Assembly (NCBI GenBank): GCA_019671005.1
Contig: CM033741.1
Span: forward strand, 5,952,001 to 6,016,000
Source: Hibiscus mutabilis
Taxonomy: Eukaryota; Streptophyta; Magnoliopsida; Malvales; Malvaceae
Length of the DNA stretch: 64,000 nt
Direction of reading: 5' to 3'
A program made the translations under genes and the position numbers. The first letter of the stretch is position 1; every line of letters begins with the position of its first letter. Shown here piece by piece: positions 45,701 to 57,198 of this stretch. The notes below the pieces were generated by a model. The model searched no databases, had not been told where the DNA came from, and saw only the letters and a program-made list of their open reading frames with translations.

Positions 45701-45804
45701 GTAATAGAGATAGAAAGTAGAAACATCCAATGAATAAATGAAAAAACTTAAAAAAAAAAGAAGAAGAAAGATTATACTCGCATTTCAAACACAACCATGC
45801 CCAG

Positions 45805-46439
45805 TGTCACGGACATGCCCCTTTTACTCAGTTGGCAAGCCGTGCGGCACTTGAAATGAGTGTTACCCAGACAAGTCAGCCTTTATCATGCCCCATTGTC
45901 CAAGGAGTTATCTCGGTCTAGCCTTCTCAGGTCACAATGCGCTAAGGCTTTAGAGGTTCAAATCCCGCAGGGCCTAGCGATAGCTGCACTCCAACCTCGT
46001 ACTTCAGCCACGAGCGCAATATGGGGCCCTATGACCGCAAACCGTCCTTAGGTATTTCTCTCAAGGAGACAGTGCGCCAACCACTAAGCCCCAATGTCCG
46101 CACACCTAGGCCCCACATGGACCTAGGAGTAGGTCGCTTACACCAAGGAAGCTCGGTCGCTAGCCCAGGCGAGGGGGATGGTGGAGACCCGACACCAGAC
46201 CACTTCCCCCTAAAGGGCTAAATAAACTTACCAGGAATGCCATGAGTAGACGTTACTTCGTCCCAAATAAGGACACTTTCTGGATAGGGCCTTCACCATC
46301 TTCACAAAGCATCTTAACTTGCATCCTTGACTTGGTAGCCCCTCAGGGATTGCTCATATCATCGCTCAGTCCACCATTGCTCAGTCCTGAACGGGCTTGT
46401 CAAGGTAGGGTCACAATACAATAAGGGATGGCCTTGACA
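45805..46439 (-). repeat. 3' LTR of the gag-only element
   Basis: Bounded by CCCAG at 45800-45804 and by the PPT at 46440. Differs from the other LTR mostly by transitions. Confidence 0.9.
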
Positions 46440-46452
46440 TTCTCCCCCACTT
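46440..46452 (-). other. Polypurine tract of the gag-only element
   Basis: Minus strand AAGTGGGGGAGAA ends directly at the 3' LTR. Confidence 0.8.
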
Positions 46453-47249
46453 CCTCTATCGATTGCCTCATCGTTGTATCCCTAGAAGGGATGGTTCTGA
46501 CATTCTCCCCCACCTTTACTCCGATTGTGGCTCGAGCAAAAGACAAGTAACAAACCATTGATCCACTCGAACAAGTGCCTTTGTAGTTTATTTGTGCTCC
46601 ACGATCTGCCCATTAACCTACACAAATACAAAAGTAACATACTTGGCCATGAGCAAACGTGTTACGACTCGTCACTCAATGGCTTGCTCGTAGCGTTAAG
46701 CATCTTCGCCAACTTTGCCTCATCTCGGACCGAGACCTCCAAAGTACTGAATGTGTCACCATATATATATCATCAATATTAACCCAAGTTTGCCAGTACA
46801 TGCTCGTGTTGCACTTGGTTGCTTAATAATACAAAGATGATCTCTAGTTGCCAACACCGTATAGAATTGTACTTGCCTTTTGTTATCCTCAATACATCCT
46901 GTATTATAAGATATACAAGCAATTTTATCAATGAAAACATATTCACACAAGTCTCGTATGATACCTGGTTGGCACACATTGTCTTATGCTACCACCAACC
47001 ATGGTATACCTCAGGTGTTTTGACTATTTGAGAACGCAGTCTCTACAACAAGCTAATATCATCCACTCGAGAGGTTTTCTTCTTACTCAATTATACTTGC
47101 ACCATTTGCCAAGTGAATGCACACCAATATTCTCTCGAACAGCCTTGCCCTTGTTCCAGTAGCAAATAGATGGTCATATGCCCTCACTAGAACTTCTCAA
47201 TGGTCTCCTATGGCCCTTGTAATAGCCAATCAAGTTGCCCTCTTATTTC

Positions 47250-48240
47250 ATTTCTCCTTCACTCCCTTTGCAACAGACAGAACTGTTGATTAAGCACAAA
47301 AATACACATTTGATCTCTTGGCACACATGGTCTATACTCCATGGGTAAGTTAGTTTCCCCCATCTACTGATGTCTTCCCCATTATCCACTTATTAGAAAA
47401 GTTCATCTTGTTATCACGCCAGCAAAAAACCTGTATCAACACCCCACAAACATCATATCAAAATTAGTCTCGTGTTGTGGACTTCAAAATGATGTCTCAC
47501 TTGTGCCCTCTACGTGTGACTTAGGTTTCTGCAGGATGCAAAACTCTTCCCCATATGCCCACGACATATAGTTAGTAAAGTATTCTCATATAGGATCAAG
47601 ACCTCTTCATTCTCTTATATAATCTCGAATATAACATGTATTTGCTAAATCCCTTAGCTTCTTCTAAGCATTATATTCTATATTTTCAGGAAAGAATGAG
47701 CTCATTAACTCTTTCTTCAGCTCCTCCCATATCTTGATAGAAAAAAACATTAATAAACTTGGATCGCCACCACAACTTGGCGTCCCCTATAGATACACCG
47801 AGGCCACCGAAACCTTGTATTCATCTATTTTAGTATGCGTATACCGAAAACAATGCTCGACGTCGAACAAGAAATTTTCAAGCTCCTTAGCATCTATGTT
47901 CCCTTCATACCGCTAAGGTTCTGAAACCCTAGTCTTCGGACCCTTATCTGCTGTCATTGAATTACCCATAGCTATCTGTATCAAGTTAACATGAGTCTTG
48001 ATCTCATCTTGTTCGAACTTCATATGACTTAATGCTTCTTTACCTTCATTACCAAAGTCTTTGATCGCTTAGGTCAACTCTTGTTGTGTTTCCTCTATTG
48101 CTCAAAGCCGATCATTTGATGTCATAGCTCTCATGGTAGCCACTACGGCCTCAAGTTCCTTAAACCGACTAGAGTCTATCAACCCACCACCCTGTGTCAA
48201 CGTCCCAGCACCTGGTTGTGTTCTCTCTCTGGGGGCAATA
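47250..48240 (-). pseudogene. Degraded Gypsy-type gag of the gag-only element
   Basis: Minus-strand reading: a helical N-terminal part containing GKEALSHMKFEQDEIKTH (about 48030), then the Retrotrans_gag signature spread over frames: RYEGNIDAKELENFLFDVE (about 47900), AKLWWRS (47780), WEELKKELMSSFFPENIEYN (about 47720) and KKLRDLANTCYIRDYI (about 47650). At least five in-frame stops and two frame changes are visible. No zinc knuckle was found. Gag would package the RNA; this copy cannot make it. Confidence 0.75.
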
Positions 48241-48572
48241 CTCGTTCCACATTTTCGCGTTTGTCACAATTTCTGTCGACGCACACAGAATCATTGTGCC
48301 TGCACAGACATCATCTTTTACAAACAGATGGGATATTTGTGTCGTGTCCTTCTTTGTTACATGAAGTTGACATTTATCTCTATTGCATACGACCAGGGCT
48401 TTTAACACCTACCAAACCTTCAAACCCTCGGGTTCTTTAATCGATTGCCCCACATCCCTCAAGGAATTAATAGGAATACATACCTTCATAACACACACAA
48501 AGAGAAAACTGACCACGACATTGGTTAGTTCAATTACATAACAATAAAATGAAATGTACCTTACAAGTTCCA

Positions 48573-49182
48573 TTAGACTTTCCAGTACGTCCCCCACTGC
48601 AATTCACGCTCCGTATTGCCAAACTCTGGGAGGTGCCTTATAAACTCCTTGACCATCACATTTCTCTTTTTGGGTAACACTGACATATCTGCGGTAACCA
48701 GGTTTTGCTTCCGGTCTCTCGGTCCATACATCAGTTTTGACCTAAGCCATGTCTTTATTAGCTCGCCCCACCAAATAGCTTGTCGGTAGTAGCTTATATC
48801 ACCATTGCCCAAATTGGGAATTTTGTAACACTTGGGTGAAATCTGAATTGTACTTGAACCATCACCACATACCCCTCGAGCTTGTCTGTCCCACGCACAC
48901 TCTTTGGCTCTGCTTGTGAAAGAACTTATAAGGAGAGCTTTTCTCAGATCACCCACATTACCAAGTTGTACCACCATTGCGTTTCTCACCCAAACGGGTA
49001 GCTTTACAAATAGTATTCTGCCTTACCATAGCCAGCATCCCCATCAAAGGAAGATTTTTGTGCCAAAATGAGTTTCTTTTTCTATCTAAGATAAAACTGT
49101 ATTGACTCGCACAACCTTTGTCATCCCATATTTGCAATTTATTACCAAAGAATTTGATCCAAACTACCACATCGCAACACAT
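48573..49182 (-). other. Unassigned open stretch between PBS and gag of the gag-only element
   Basis: Two overlapping minus-strand ORFs (49182-48958, 74 aa; 48989-48573, 138 aa) cover 610 bp in an element otherwise riddled with stops. Neither resembles gag, pol or a plant family known to me. They include basic stretches such as LPKKRNVMVK. The stretch may be chance, a captured gene fragment or an element-specific ORF. Confidence 0.3.
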
Positions 49183-50414
49183 TCCTTTTTACCTTAAGAC
49201 CCAATGTGTCTTGAGAAAATTGTCATTTACGGACAAATTATTAGCTATGGGAAGTATTCCCCTTAGGCTCCTTGATTTTGTTTGACAATGTAACAGAATT
49301 TTCCCTCGAGAACCCATAGTGTGTCTACCACTAAAAGAGTCCACATCAACAGGAGAGAGCATACCAATAACTCGACACTCCCTTTTACTCCATTATGTTT
49401 CGAGATGGGCCACTCCATCCAGCATACAACGATCGTCGCGATCCTTTGACCACTTCATTAAATAGTTCGAGGTCCTAAAAGTCTTGTCCTGCACCTTTAG
49501 ACGATCACACAGTACCAAAGTACTCTCACAACAAACGAGTTTTATCACAATCCTTTAATTTTATCAATGAGCGAATCTACAACCTTGAGGAACACGACTC
49601 TACCGCATTGATTCCCCCGAACATAAAGCAACTATAGAACTGTCTCAAGTTGTCTCCAACTCTTCCCTTTAGGGCTAGTCTACGATCCTATGACTATCCA
49701 TTGTGTCAATCTATATCTATCTGTACACACTTCTCTTTTCACCTGAAAAAAGATAGTTAAGCAACAACCAATCACCACAGCGCCAATAGAAACAATATTG
49801 CCATTAACTTCCATCAATCAAGAAATTATCACATTACCCTAGAAACGACAAGCACCAATATGTTAGATTAACAAAAATAAGCACATTTTATGCTTCGGGC
49901 TGCACACGTCCTTGTGCTAACAAGACAAAACAAACATCAATAAGAAAAGGTTATCGACAAAAGGCAATGTATCAAAATAAGCATCACTATTACCGATAGC
50001 CACCATAGGGAATGACTCTCCTCTCGAGTGATGCGTAAGTATCCCCATATTGCTAGAATTCGTGCCACCGTGCTACGAGGAATACACACTTTATCATGTC
50101 CCATAGACAGCCATCAATGAGCCTTTAAAGCAACCAAAAATATTGTTTGTGTCCCAAATCATGGACATGCACTATTGTCCAAAGATCAATCTCGTCCACC
50201 AAAAGTTCTCGCGCTTCTTTGTGCCTCAACTCGATCACCGTTTCGAACAGCCAACAACAATGCTACACCAGTAACGAACAAATGATCACCATTGTGCTCT
50301 AATTCACACGCGCCACTGCGCTAATGTAACACATCGACACTATCTTGCCAAAACCCACCATTAGACACATTTGCGCCTTGACTAGGTCTTGATTAATCAA
50401 CATCATAAGGAGTC

Positions 50415-50785
50415 ACCCTGCCTACTCCACTCGCGAAAGCGCTTGGCGTAAAATTAGACCACTATGCCTACTCCACTGATGGATGTGCTTGGCGTGACAT
50501 TACACCATCCTGCTTACTCCTTGAAGAGAAACGCTTGGCGTAGGATTCGACCACCATGCCTACTCCCCACATGGGAGCGCTTGGCGTAGTCCCCCACCCT
50601 ACCTACTCCTGTCCAAAGAGCGCTTGGTTTACTGTCATTCGACCTTGCCTACTCCATTTACCGAAGCGCTTGGCATATAATCCACAATCCAGCACATTTG
50701 TGCACAGAAAAAGTATCTTTTTTGCATATCATGATGATCCACCCTGACTACTCCACATGTGGGAGAGCTTGGCATGAGACAAACT
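50415..50785 (-). repeat. Tandem repeat of about 46 bp in the leader of the gag-only element
   Basis: Plus-strand units GCCTACTCC(N11-13)AGCGCTTGGCGT start near 50420, 50467, 50513, 50558, 50601, 50647 and 50740. CCTACTCC and GCTTGGC are the conserved ends; the middle varies. Seven copies; the last is separated by a longer spacer. Confidence 0.8.
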
Positions 50786-50983
50786 GATCCACAAATAGTC
50801 CAAATCTTATTTTGCTACACATCCATCTGGCGTCACCATGCACCACAGCCACTGAATAAAGCTTCACAGTGTTCAAGTTGGCACATGAGCACTATAACGT
50901 TTGGTTAACAAATACGCACCACTGTATCAAAAGTCATAGCCAAACACCATTGTCACATGACTACATTGTCCCATCGTTTTCTC

Positions 50984-50995
50984 ATTCTGATATCA
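50984..50995 (-). other. Primer-binding site of the gag-only element (tRNA-iMet-like)
   Basis: Minus strand: TGATATCAGAA two bases after the LTR; the canonical iMet site is TGGTATCAGAGC. Confidence 0.7.
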
Positions 50996-50997
50996 CG

Positions 50998-51632
50998 TGT
51001 CACGAACATGCCCCTTTTACTCAGTTGGCAAGCCGTGCGACACTTGAAATGGGTGTTACCCAGACAAGTCAGCCTTTCTCATGCCCCCTTGTCCAAGGAG
51101 TTATCTCGGTCTAGCCTTCTTAGGTCACAATGAGCTAAGGCTTTAGAGGTTCAAATCCCGCAGGGCCTAGCGATAGCTGCACTCCAACCTCGTACTTCAG
51201 CCACGAGCGCGATATGGGGCCCTATAGCCCCAAACCGTCCCTAGGTATTTCTCTCAAGGAAACAGTGCGTCAACCACTAGGCCCCACTGCCCGCACACCT
51301 AGGCCCCACATGGGCCTAGAAGTAGGTCGCTTACACCAAGGAAGCTCGGTCGCTAGCCCAGGAGAGAGGGATGGTGGAGACCCGACACCATACCACTTCC
51401 CTCTAAAGAGCTAAATAAACTTACCAGGAATGTCGTGAGTAGACGTTGCTTCGTCCCAAATGAGGACACTTTCTGGATAGGGCCTTTATCGTCTTCCCAA
51501 AGCATCTTAACTTGCATCATTGACTTGGTAGCTCCTCAGGGATTGCTCATATCATCACTCGGTCCACCATTGCTCGGTCCTGAACGGGCTTGTCAAGGCA
51601 GAGTCACAATACAATAAGAGATGGCCTTGACA
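50998..51632 (-). repeat. 5' LTR of the gag-only element
   Basis: Minus-strand 5' LTR, same length as the 3' LTR. On the plus strand, near its end, it contains ACTCAGTTGGCAAG and AGGTTCAAATCCCGCAG, which resemble pol III A and B boxes but are about 125 bp apart. Confidence 0.9.
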
Positions 51633-51848
51633 CCCAGCACTCAGCCGAACTAGAATGACTTATCTCAATCAAACCTTTACAATGGTTTTTACCAAGATTG
51701 TAAGAATTCAACCAAATGTCAACCACAGTTTATTAACAAGTTCTCACAATGCTCGGCTTCCATGTTCGCCAAGCCAAACATCCATTATCCCCAGTTATTA
51801 GATCAAGGAGCCTTCTTTTTCAAGCTCTTTTTTTTTTAGAATTCGAAA

Positions 51849-53365
51849 TCAGTGTTTAGTTCTGAACTCTTCAAGTCCTGTTGGGGGCTCAACAATTCCG
51901 TTCACCATTTCCACAACTTCACTCATCTTAGGTCGTAGTTTGGCTTAACGGGCCAAGCATTTGTTAGCCACTGCCGCGAGTTTATGAGCCGACTTGATCG
52001 AATACTTGCCTTCTAGCCTAGGGTCGATGATCAACCTGAACTTTTTTAGATCAGAGATATGTGGTCAGACCCATTCCAAGAGCTTTTCTTTACCTTTGGG
52101 GCGGTTCCGATCCAAAGGACGCCTACCGGTTATGAGTTCGTAAAGGAAAACTCCATAGCTCCAAACATCACTTTTGATTGTGAGGCGTCTGGTTTGAATG
52201 TACTCGGGCGCTGCATATCCGATGGTTCCCACAACCTGCTCAACAAAGTGCACTAATTGATACATTGATGCACCGATGCAAATATCAAACACAATTTCTT
52301 CAAGAAGAAATTAGCTTTAAAATAGTTCATAGCAACTTTAAACCTACCGCAGTTGAGACGTGGCTTAATCCATTCGAAGGTCCCAATCTGGCCAACCCGA
52401 AGTCCGAAAGCTTTGCATTCCAATGTTCATCCAAAAGAATATTTGAAGACTTGAAATCTCTGAAGATAATCTGTTGCAATCTAAAATATAATTACTTTAA
52501 CCAACAAAAAATTGATTTTGCATTTTCCCTGTAAAATGTAGAGTTAATATGTAAATTGTCCCTGGAAGGATACACTTCAAACCATTAGATGCAAAAGAAA
52601 AAAAGCTCGAGCTGGACTTGAAATACAAGGCTCATGAGTTAGTTGAGTCAAGTAGTGGGATGCTCGAATTGACCTTGCTCAATAATTCTAGCTGTTAGAG
52701 CCTACTCTCAATTCAACAATGGACAAGTAGAATTCAAGTTTTTTGTTTTCGTCGAACCCAAGTAGCTTACAAGTACAAGCTTTGGGTCAATTTACATTAC
52801 ATTAACCCTAAAACGCACTTGAAAACCCATTCCTTCATGGAGGAATGCTAAGCCTTGGGCAGCATCCTGACAACTTTCGACGTGGTGGCCCAAGGCAGAG
52901 TTCTTTGAAACCAACTTGATGAATGATTCAATTTTTTATTCTTGCTAATCAAACTTGAGTAGTTTGTAAGCATAAATATCTCATTTACACACTAGTTCAG
53001 ATCGATTTACATTAAATAACCCTAAAATTACCTGAAAATCCATTACTTCATGGAGGAATGCTAAGCCTCGAGCAGCATCTCGGGCAATTTTCAACCTGGT
53101 TACCCAAGGAAGTGTTGTTTGAAACAGAGTTGACAAATGATCCTGCACGCTCCTGTTGGGCAATGAAGTGAATGAATTCGAGCTAAAATCCGAGACATTC
53201 CTGGAATTCAACTCTGACCCGAATTTTCTCATTCCGCTATCAGTTGACATGGAAACAGATGTGGAGGATTGCATTGAAATGGACTTTGTAGTTTTTGGTT
53301 CATCATCTTTCACTCTACTCTTGAAATAAAAACACTTCATTGCCGCAAAGAATCAAACAGCTTCA
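51849..53365 (-). pseudogene. PCRK2: PCRK1/2-type (PBL39/40) receptor-like cytoplasmic kinase pseudogene
   Basis: PCRK kinases act below immune receptors at the plasma membrane. Minus strand: exon 53340-53032 starts MKCFYFKSRV with a Ser-rich segment (FGSELNSRNVSDFS), then at residue about 61 joins straight to NRSVQDHLSTLFQTTLPW, so the glycine loop, catalytic Lys and helix C (roughly 120 residues in homologues) are missing. Exon 52470-52348 has FRDFKSSNILLDE (catalytic loop) and SDFGLARLGP. Exon 52235-51849 has GTIGYAAPEYIQT and SDVWSYGVFLYELITGRRP, then TGA after LLEWV (about 52066), TAA after KCLAR, and ends early in EEFRTKH. A non-coding 5' exon is spliced at 53365. A decayed duplicate of one exon lies at 52800-52935. 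It cannot make an active kinase. Confidence 0.88.
52800..52935 (-). pseudogene. Decayed tandem duplicate of a PCRK exon
   Basis: The minus strand repeats the segment encoding DAARGLAFLHE (here DAAQGLAFLHEGMGFQ), and the flanks ACATTA..AACCCTAAAA and TGAATGATTC are similar to 52993-53145. It lies in the intron downstream of the better-preserved copy. Confidence 0.65.
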
Positions 53366-56300
53366 CTGCATATAAACAGGACCAACCAGAAATTAGTTTC
53401 AGAGGTACATGTTGATCGATTCTATAAAGCAATAGATGCAAACTACACTTTCCAGCTAATATTCAGAAAATGAGATAAAACACCATTATGAACTAAAACG
53501 ACATTAACCTTAAAAGTCAAACATGACAGCCAAATGCCAATGTTCTTTGTCTACATTTCTTGTTTTCCAACAAAACTCCATAACCATATAGACTAAATAG
53601 AAAAAAGATTTGATCTTTAACACAAAATAATGAAAACCCAATCGTCAAATCCAAAACTAAATTGTAGCAAAGCCTCAAATGGAACCAATTCCCAGCGCAA
53701 TTAAGTTCTCAAACACTCAGCAAACCCAGAAACCTTGAAAAATATGCAAATTCTTACATCTGCTGCAAAGAAATTCAGCAAGATTTTGAAGACACTTTTT
53801 TTGCCAGAAAGGGAACAATTTTAAGATAGAACACACCTTTTACTAATGTTTCAAACAAACAAAAAATCAATAACAAAGTACTATAAGTTACAGGTTCTGA
53901 TGTTAAGCAAATACCCAGAAATCCAAAAAAAGGGTAAAACTAAGAGGATCCAAGGAAATAACAAAGAGATGTCCATGATCTAAAGCAACAAGTAGCTTAC
54001 CCACCAAGAACCCTCCACAGAATATAATAAAAACCAAAATCAGATTATGGTATTATGTCTAGGACTTGAAGAACAATGCAGTGAAAATGGGAAAAGTGAA
54101 CAGATTTGGTTGTCATTTTCTGCAAAAGAAAGGATTTCGAACCAATGGAAGATAATTCATCCAACGCATATTCGAATTATATATGTATATACAGTATAAT
54201 TCTTTGAACATAAAATATATAAGACACGTACCCTTCTAGAATACAATAAAATATGTTTTTAAGGGAGAATGGTAGTTTAGAAGGTGGAAGCCATCAACAT
54301 AGCTTAAAGCCATCGGCTTTAAATTGTTTAATACTTGATTTACACCATAAAATCAAAAGTGAATGCAAAAAGACAAATCATGAGTCAAAATTTATAAAAT
54401 CTTCTTGCTGTGTAAGCATAAGCTGTAGTATACAATCATTTCAATATGAGAGAAGTCAATGCGTCATTTGAATATTGTGTTTGAATTCTGTAGTTAAATA
54501 TTTTTGACCTCCTCAAAAGTTCTCGTATTGTATTTTTCTTTTAATGAATATATGTATAATTAAACATTTTCTCCCATCCATGTTCATCTTCATATTCATA
54601 TTCTACTCAATTTTTTATTGCTTTTTCGAGCTTTTAATTAGCATCTTTGTCAGCTTTTAGATAGCAAGAAATATTGTTGTTTATATGGTGAATATTTTAA
54701 TCCATGGAAATTTGATCGTCTCTGTCACGAAGCTCAACTGATAACCGGAATTAATAATAGGTTAAGAAAAAATTGAACCCCGTCAATTATGTTCTACTGA
54801 AACCTTCAAAAGAAAATTAAAAAAATATTTAATTAAATATTCATTTTGGTTTATATTTATTTTTTGAACTAATTTAATTTTTAACGTTTCATTTTTAACA
54901 ATAAATGACTTAAAATGACATGACAAACTTATATAGTAATGCACGCTCATATGACAACATCATATAGACAAATATGTTAAACTTGAAAAAATATCACACC
55001 AGTCAAAAATTAATTTTATAAAATTATATAAAATATAAAATTATGTTTTCTGTTGATGTGTCATTCTGTCAAGTCATTTCAAGTTGTTTATCGTTAAGTG
55101 ACTAACAATTTTCATTCGCAGATGGGTCGTTTTGACTTAAAACAAAATATTGTAGTTAAATTAGTTCCAAAAAAAATAAAAACCAAAATAATTATTCAGT
55201 TAAACGTTATGGACATTTTTGGCATTGTGCCATAAAAAAATCTCTTAAAAGTATATATATAAGATCAATTATGTTCTATTGAACTTTTCAATTAATATAT
55301 TGGGATTAGTTTTTTTAGAAAATCAAACATGAGCTACTAATAATTTATTGGGCTGCTGAGTTATGGGATTCAGATTTAATAGAAAAATTGGAATTATTTG
55401 GTCATTTTTCATGTTGAACTCGAGTTAGATTACTTCCAGATAACGAACGGATCCCTCGAGTAATTCATAAGTTTAATTGTGTTTTTTATTTTATTCAGTA
55501 TTGAAAATTTTCAGTTTAAGTATAAATAATTGATCAAATTTATTTCTATTTAAGGTAAACTAGCCTAATCAATTCTCGAACATTAAAAATGAAATGTAAT
55601 CAAATTTAAATTGAACCCTAAATTTTGAATTAAACTCGAGTTTAGATTTTTTTTTTTATTCAGCATTTGTCTACCATCAAATTGTAGGTTGTTTTTGATC
55701 TGGAAAGTTTAGATGATATTATAAATATATAGTGAAAGCACGTGTAAATTAAGAAGCGTAGTTGGGATTTGGGATGTTCTTTAATGAAACTCGAACAAAT
55801 CGTCTAAGGTCGAAAGAATATATCGGCAGGTAATAGTAAATAAAATTTTGTAGGTACGAAACATGAATGTACCTAAAACTAACAACTAATTGATTCAACG
55901 TAATGAAGTATTAGGTTGTGAGGAGTCAAGATTGGAGATTGAGATAAATTTATAATTATTTTTTTAAAATACTATATAACAAACGTAGAAAAATTGAGCC
56001 CTTTAATACTTCCGTTCTTGCGCTAGGTCTCTTAGAAAGGTCACGAGTTTAAATTATAGTATCGTAAATGAAGAAATTGCGTTGCGAAGATTGTGAACAA
56101 ACGTTTCTTGTATTCTATGTGAGATTAAGATTTTGTTTTTTTTTAGCTGCCGGGACAAATAGTCGATGGAAGTTGAATGTTTGTTGTCAAAAATTAAAAA
56201 AATTAATTATAGATAAATGATCGTTTGAGCGAAAAAATATAGTGGACAAACGTTTGTTGGGTGTGTAACTAACATCTGTTTGGTATCAGAAAGACGGTGA

Positions 56301-57198
56301 CAACAGACGTTGAGTAAAAAAACTCAACAAAAAACAAAGCTTAAATCAATCTAAGGAAAAATAATAAATTTGTTAAACTGAAGTTATTTATTTTGTATTT
56401 TTTCTAAGTGTAATTTTAGTTATTTTATTTAAAATTTAAAAATAATATTTTTTAAAAAAATCTAGAATATATGAATAAATATATTTAAATTATTAAAAAT
56501 GTAAAATTTATTTATGATTTTGGATTATGCATATTCAAAGACTTAGATTATCAATTATATATATACACACATTTAAACTCTATAAATATTTTCTAAATTT
56601 ATTTTGATTCACTTTAAATATATATTATATTAAAATTTTTAATCTAAATTTATTAACTTTTTTAATTAAATAACGAAATTCGAACCTCATCATTTTAATC
56701 AGTATGGCCGAGATCAATTAGTGGATATCCGGTTTATTCTGATTTAGTACAAAAAGAATTTGAGAAAAAGAGAAGATTTCAGCAGCCTGATCCAATTGAT
56801 GAATCAATTTATTACGCCAAAGAAAAAAGAAAATTACATAATCCAACAAATCCTTTTGAATACAAAGCAATGGGAAGTTTTGTTTTTTCGTCATGGCAGA
56901 AGAATTTTTTGATGAAACTACAGACACCCCCCAACGTGCCTGCTGGAAAATCAACAACTGAGGCTCACTTGATAAAGACATCACTGTGAATCTTCCAAAC
57001 CCATCAAAGAATTCCAAAAACAGAAACAGGTAGATTTCCCTGTTTGTTTCCTAATCAACACCTCCACAGCCGTCAGCTCCACCGTCACAGCCACCCCGAA
57101 CGACCAATTCCCACCTTATAACCCACCAAAGTTTCTTTGCAAAAACCCAAACTTTCCCTTTGAAAATCAATATAAGTTTTAATTTTTCCCCTCCCTAA
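53366..57198. other. Intergenic DNA between the PCRK relic and the pseudokinase gene
   Basis: 53366-54120 is probably the leader intron and promoter of the PCRK relic. An inverted-repeat element lies at 54828-55206. At 55990-56150 there is a weak B-box-like AGGTCACGAGTTTAAA, perhaps a third old SINE. 57020-57198 is CT-rich and is taken as the 5' UTR of the next gene. Nothing else is supported. Confidence 0.5.
54828..55206. mobile_element. Inverted-repeat (MULE-like) element, about 380 bp
   Basis: The left arm TTCATTTTGGTTTATATTTA...GAACTAATTTAATT matches the complement of the right arm TTATTTTGGTTTTTATTTT...GAACTAATTTAACT, and similarity continues inwards through AATGACTTAAAATGACATGAC / AACTTGAAATGACTTGAC. 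Arms are about 130 bp. Exact ends and target duplication are not clear. Confidence 0.6.

Larger units (their letters stand above)
44587..45800. other. Intergenic DNA upstream of CCDC12
   Basis: Contains the CCDC12 promoter side (44590-44750), a SINE (44806-44960) and a MITE-like unit (45442-45700). No coding sequence is supported. Confidence 0.5.
45805..51632 (-). mobile_element. Gag-only LTR retrotransposon (TR-GAG/LARD-like), minus strand, 5,828 bp
   Basis: Two LTRs of exactly 635 bp (45805-46439, 50998-51632) with CCCAG duplications at 45800-45804 and 51633-51637. On the minus strand the PBS follows the right-hand LTR and a PPT precedes the left-hand LTR. The interior holds a degraded gag but no recognisable protease, RT or integrase. 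The LTRs differ at scattered single positions only, so insertion is fairly recent. It likely depended on proteins of an autonomous Gypsy relative. Confidence 0.9.

Noticed and set aside
45830..45990. A tRNA gene within the LTR
   Set aside because: A- and B-box-like words are too far apart and no cloverleaf with acceptor stem can be formed by eye.
50415..50785. CRISPR-like array
   Set aside because: Seven regularly spaced units in a plant retrotransposon leader. The repeat ends are conserved and the middle decays as in an ordinary tandem repeat; no cas genes are present and the context is eukaryotic.
56718..57017. 99-aa minus-strand ORF upstream of the pseudokinase gene
   Set aside because: It overlaps the inferred promoter and 5' UTR of the plus-strand gene, and the protein has low-complexity composition.
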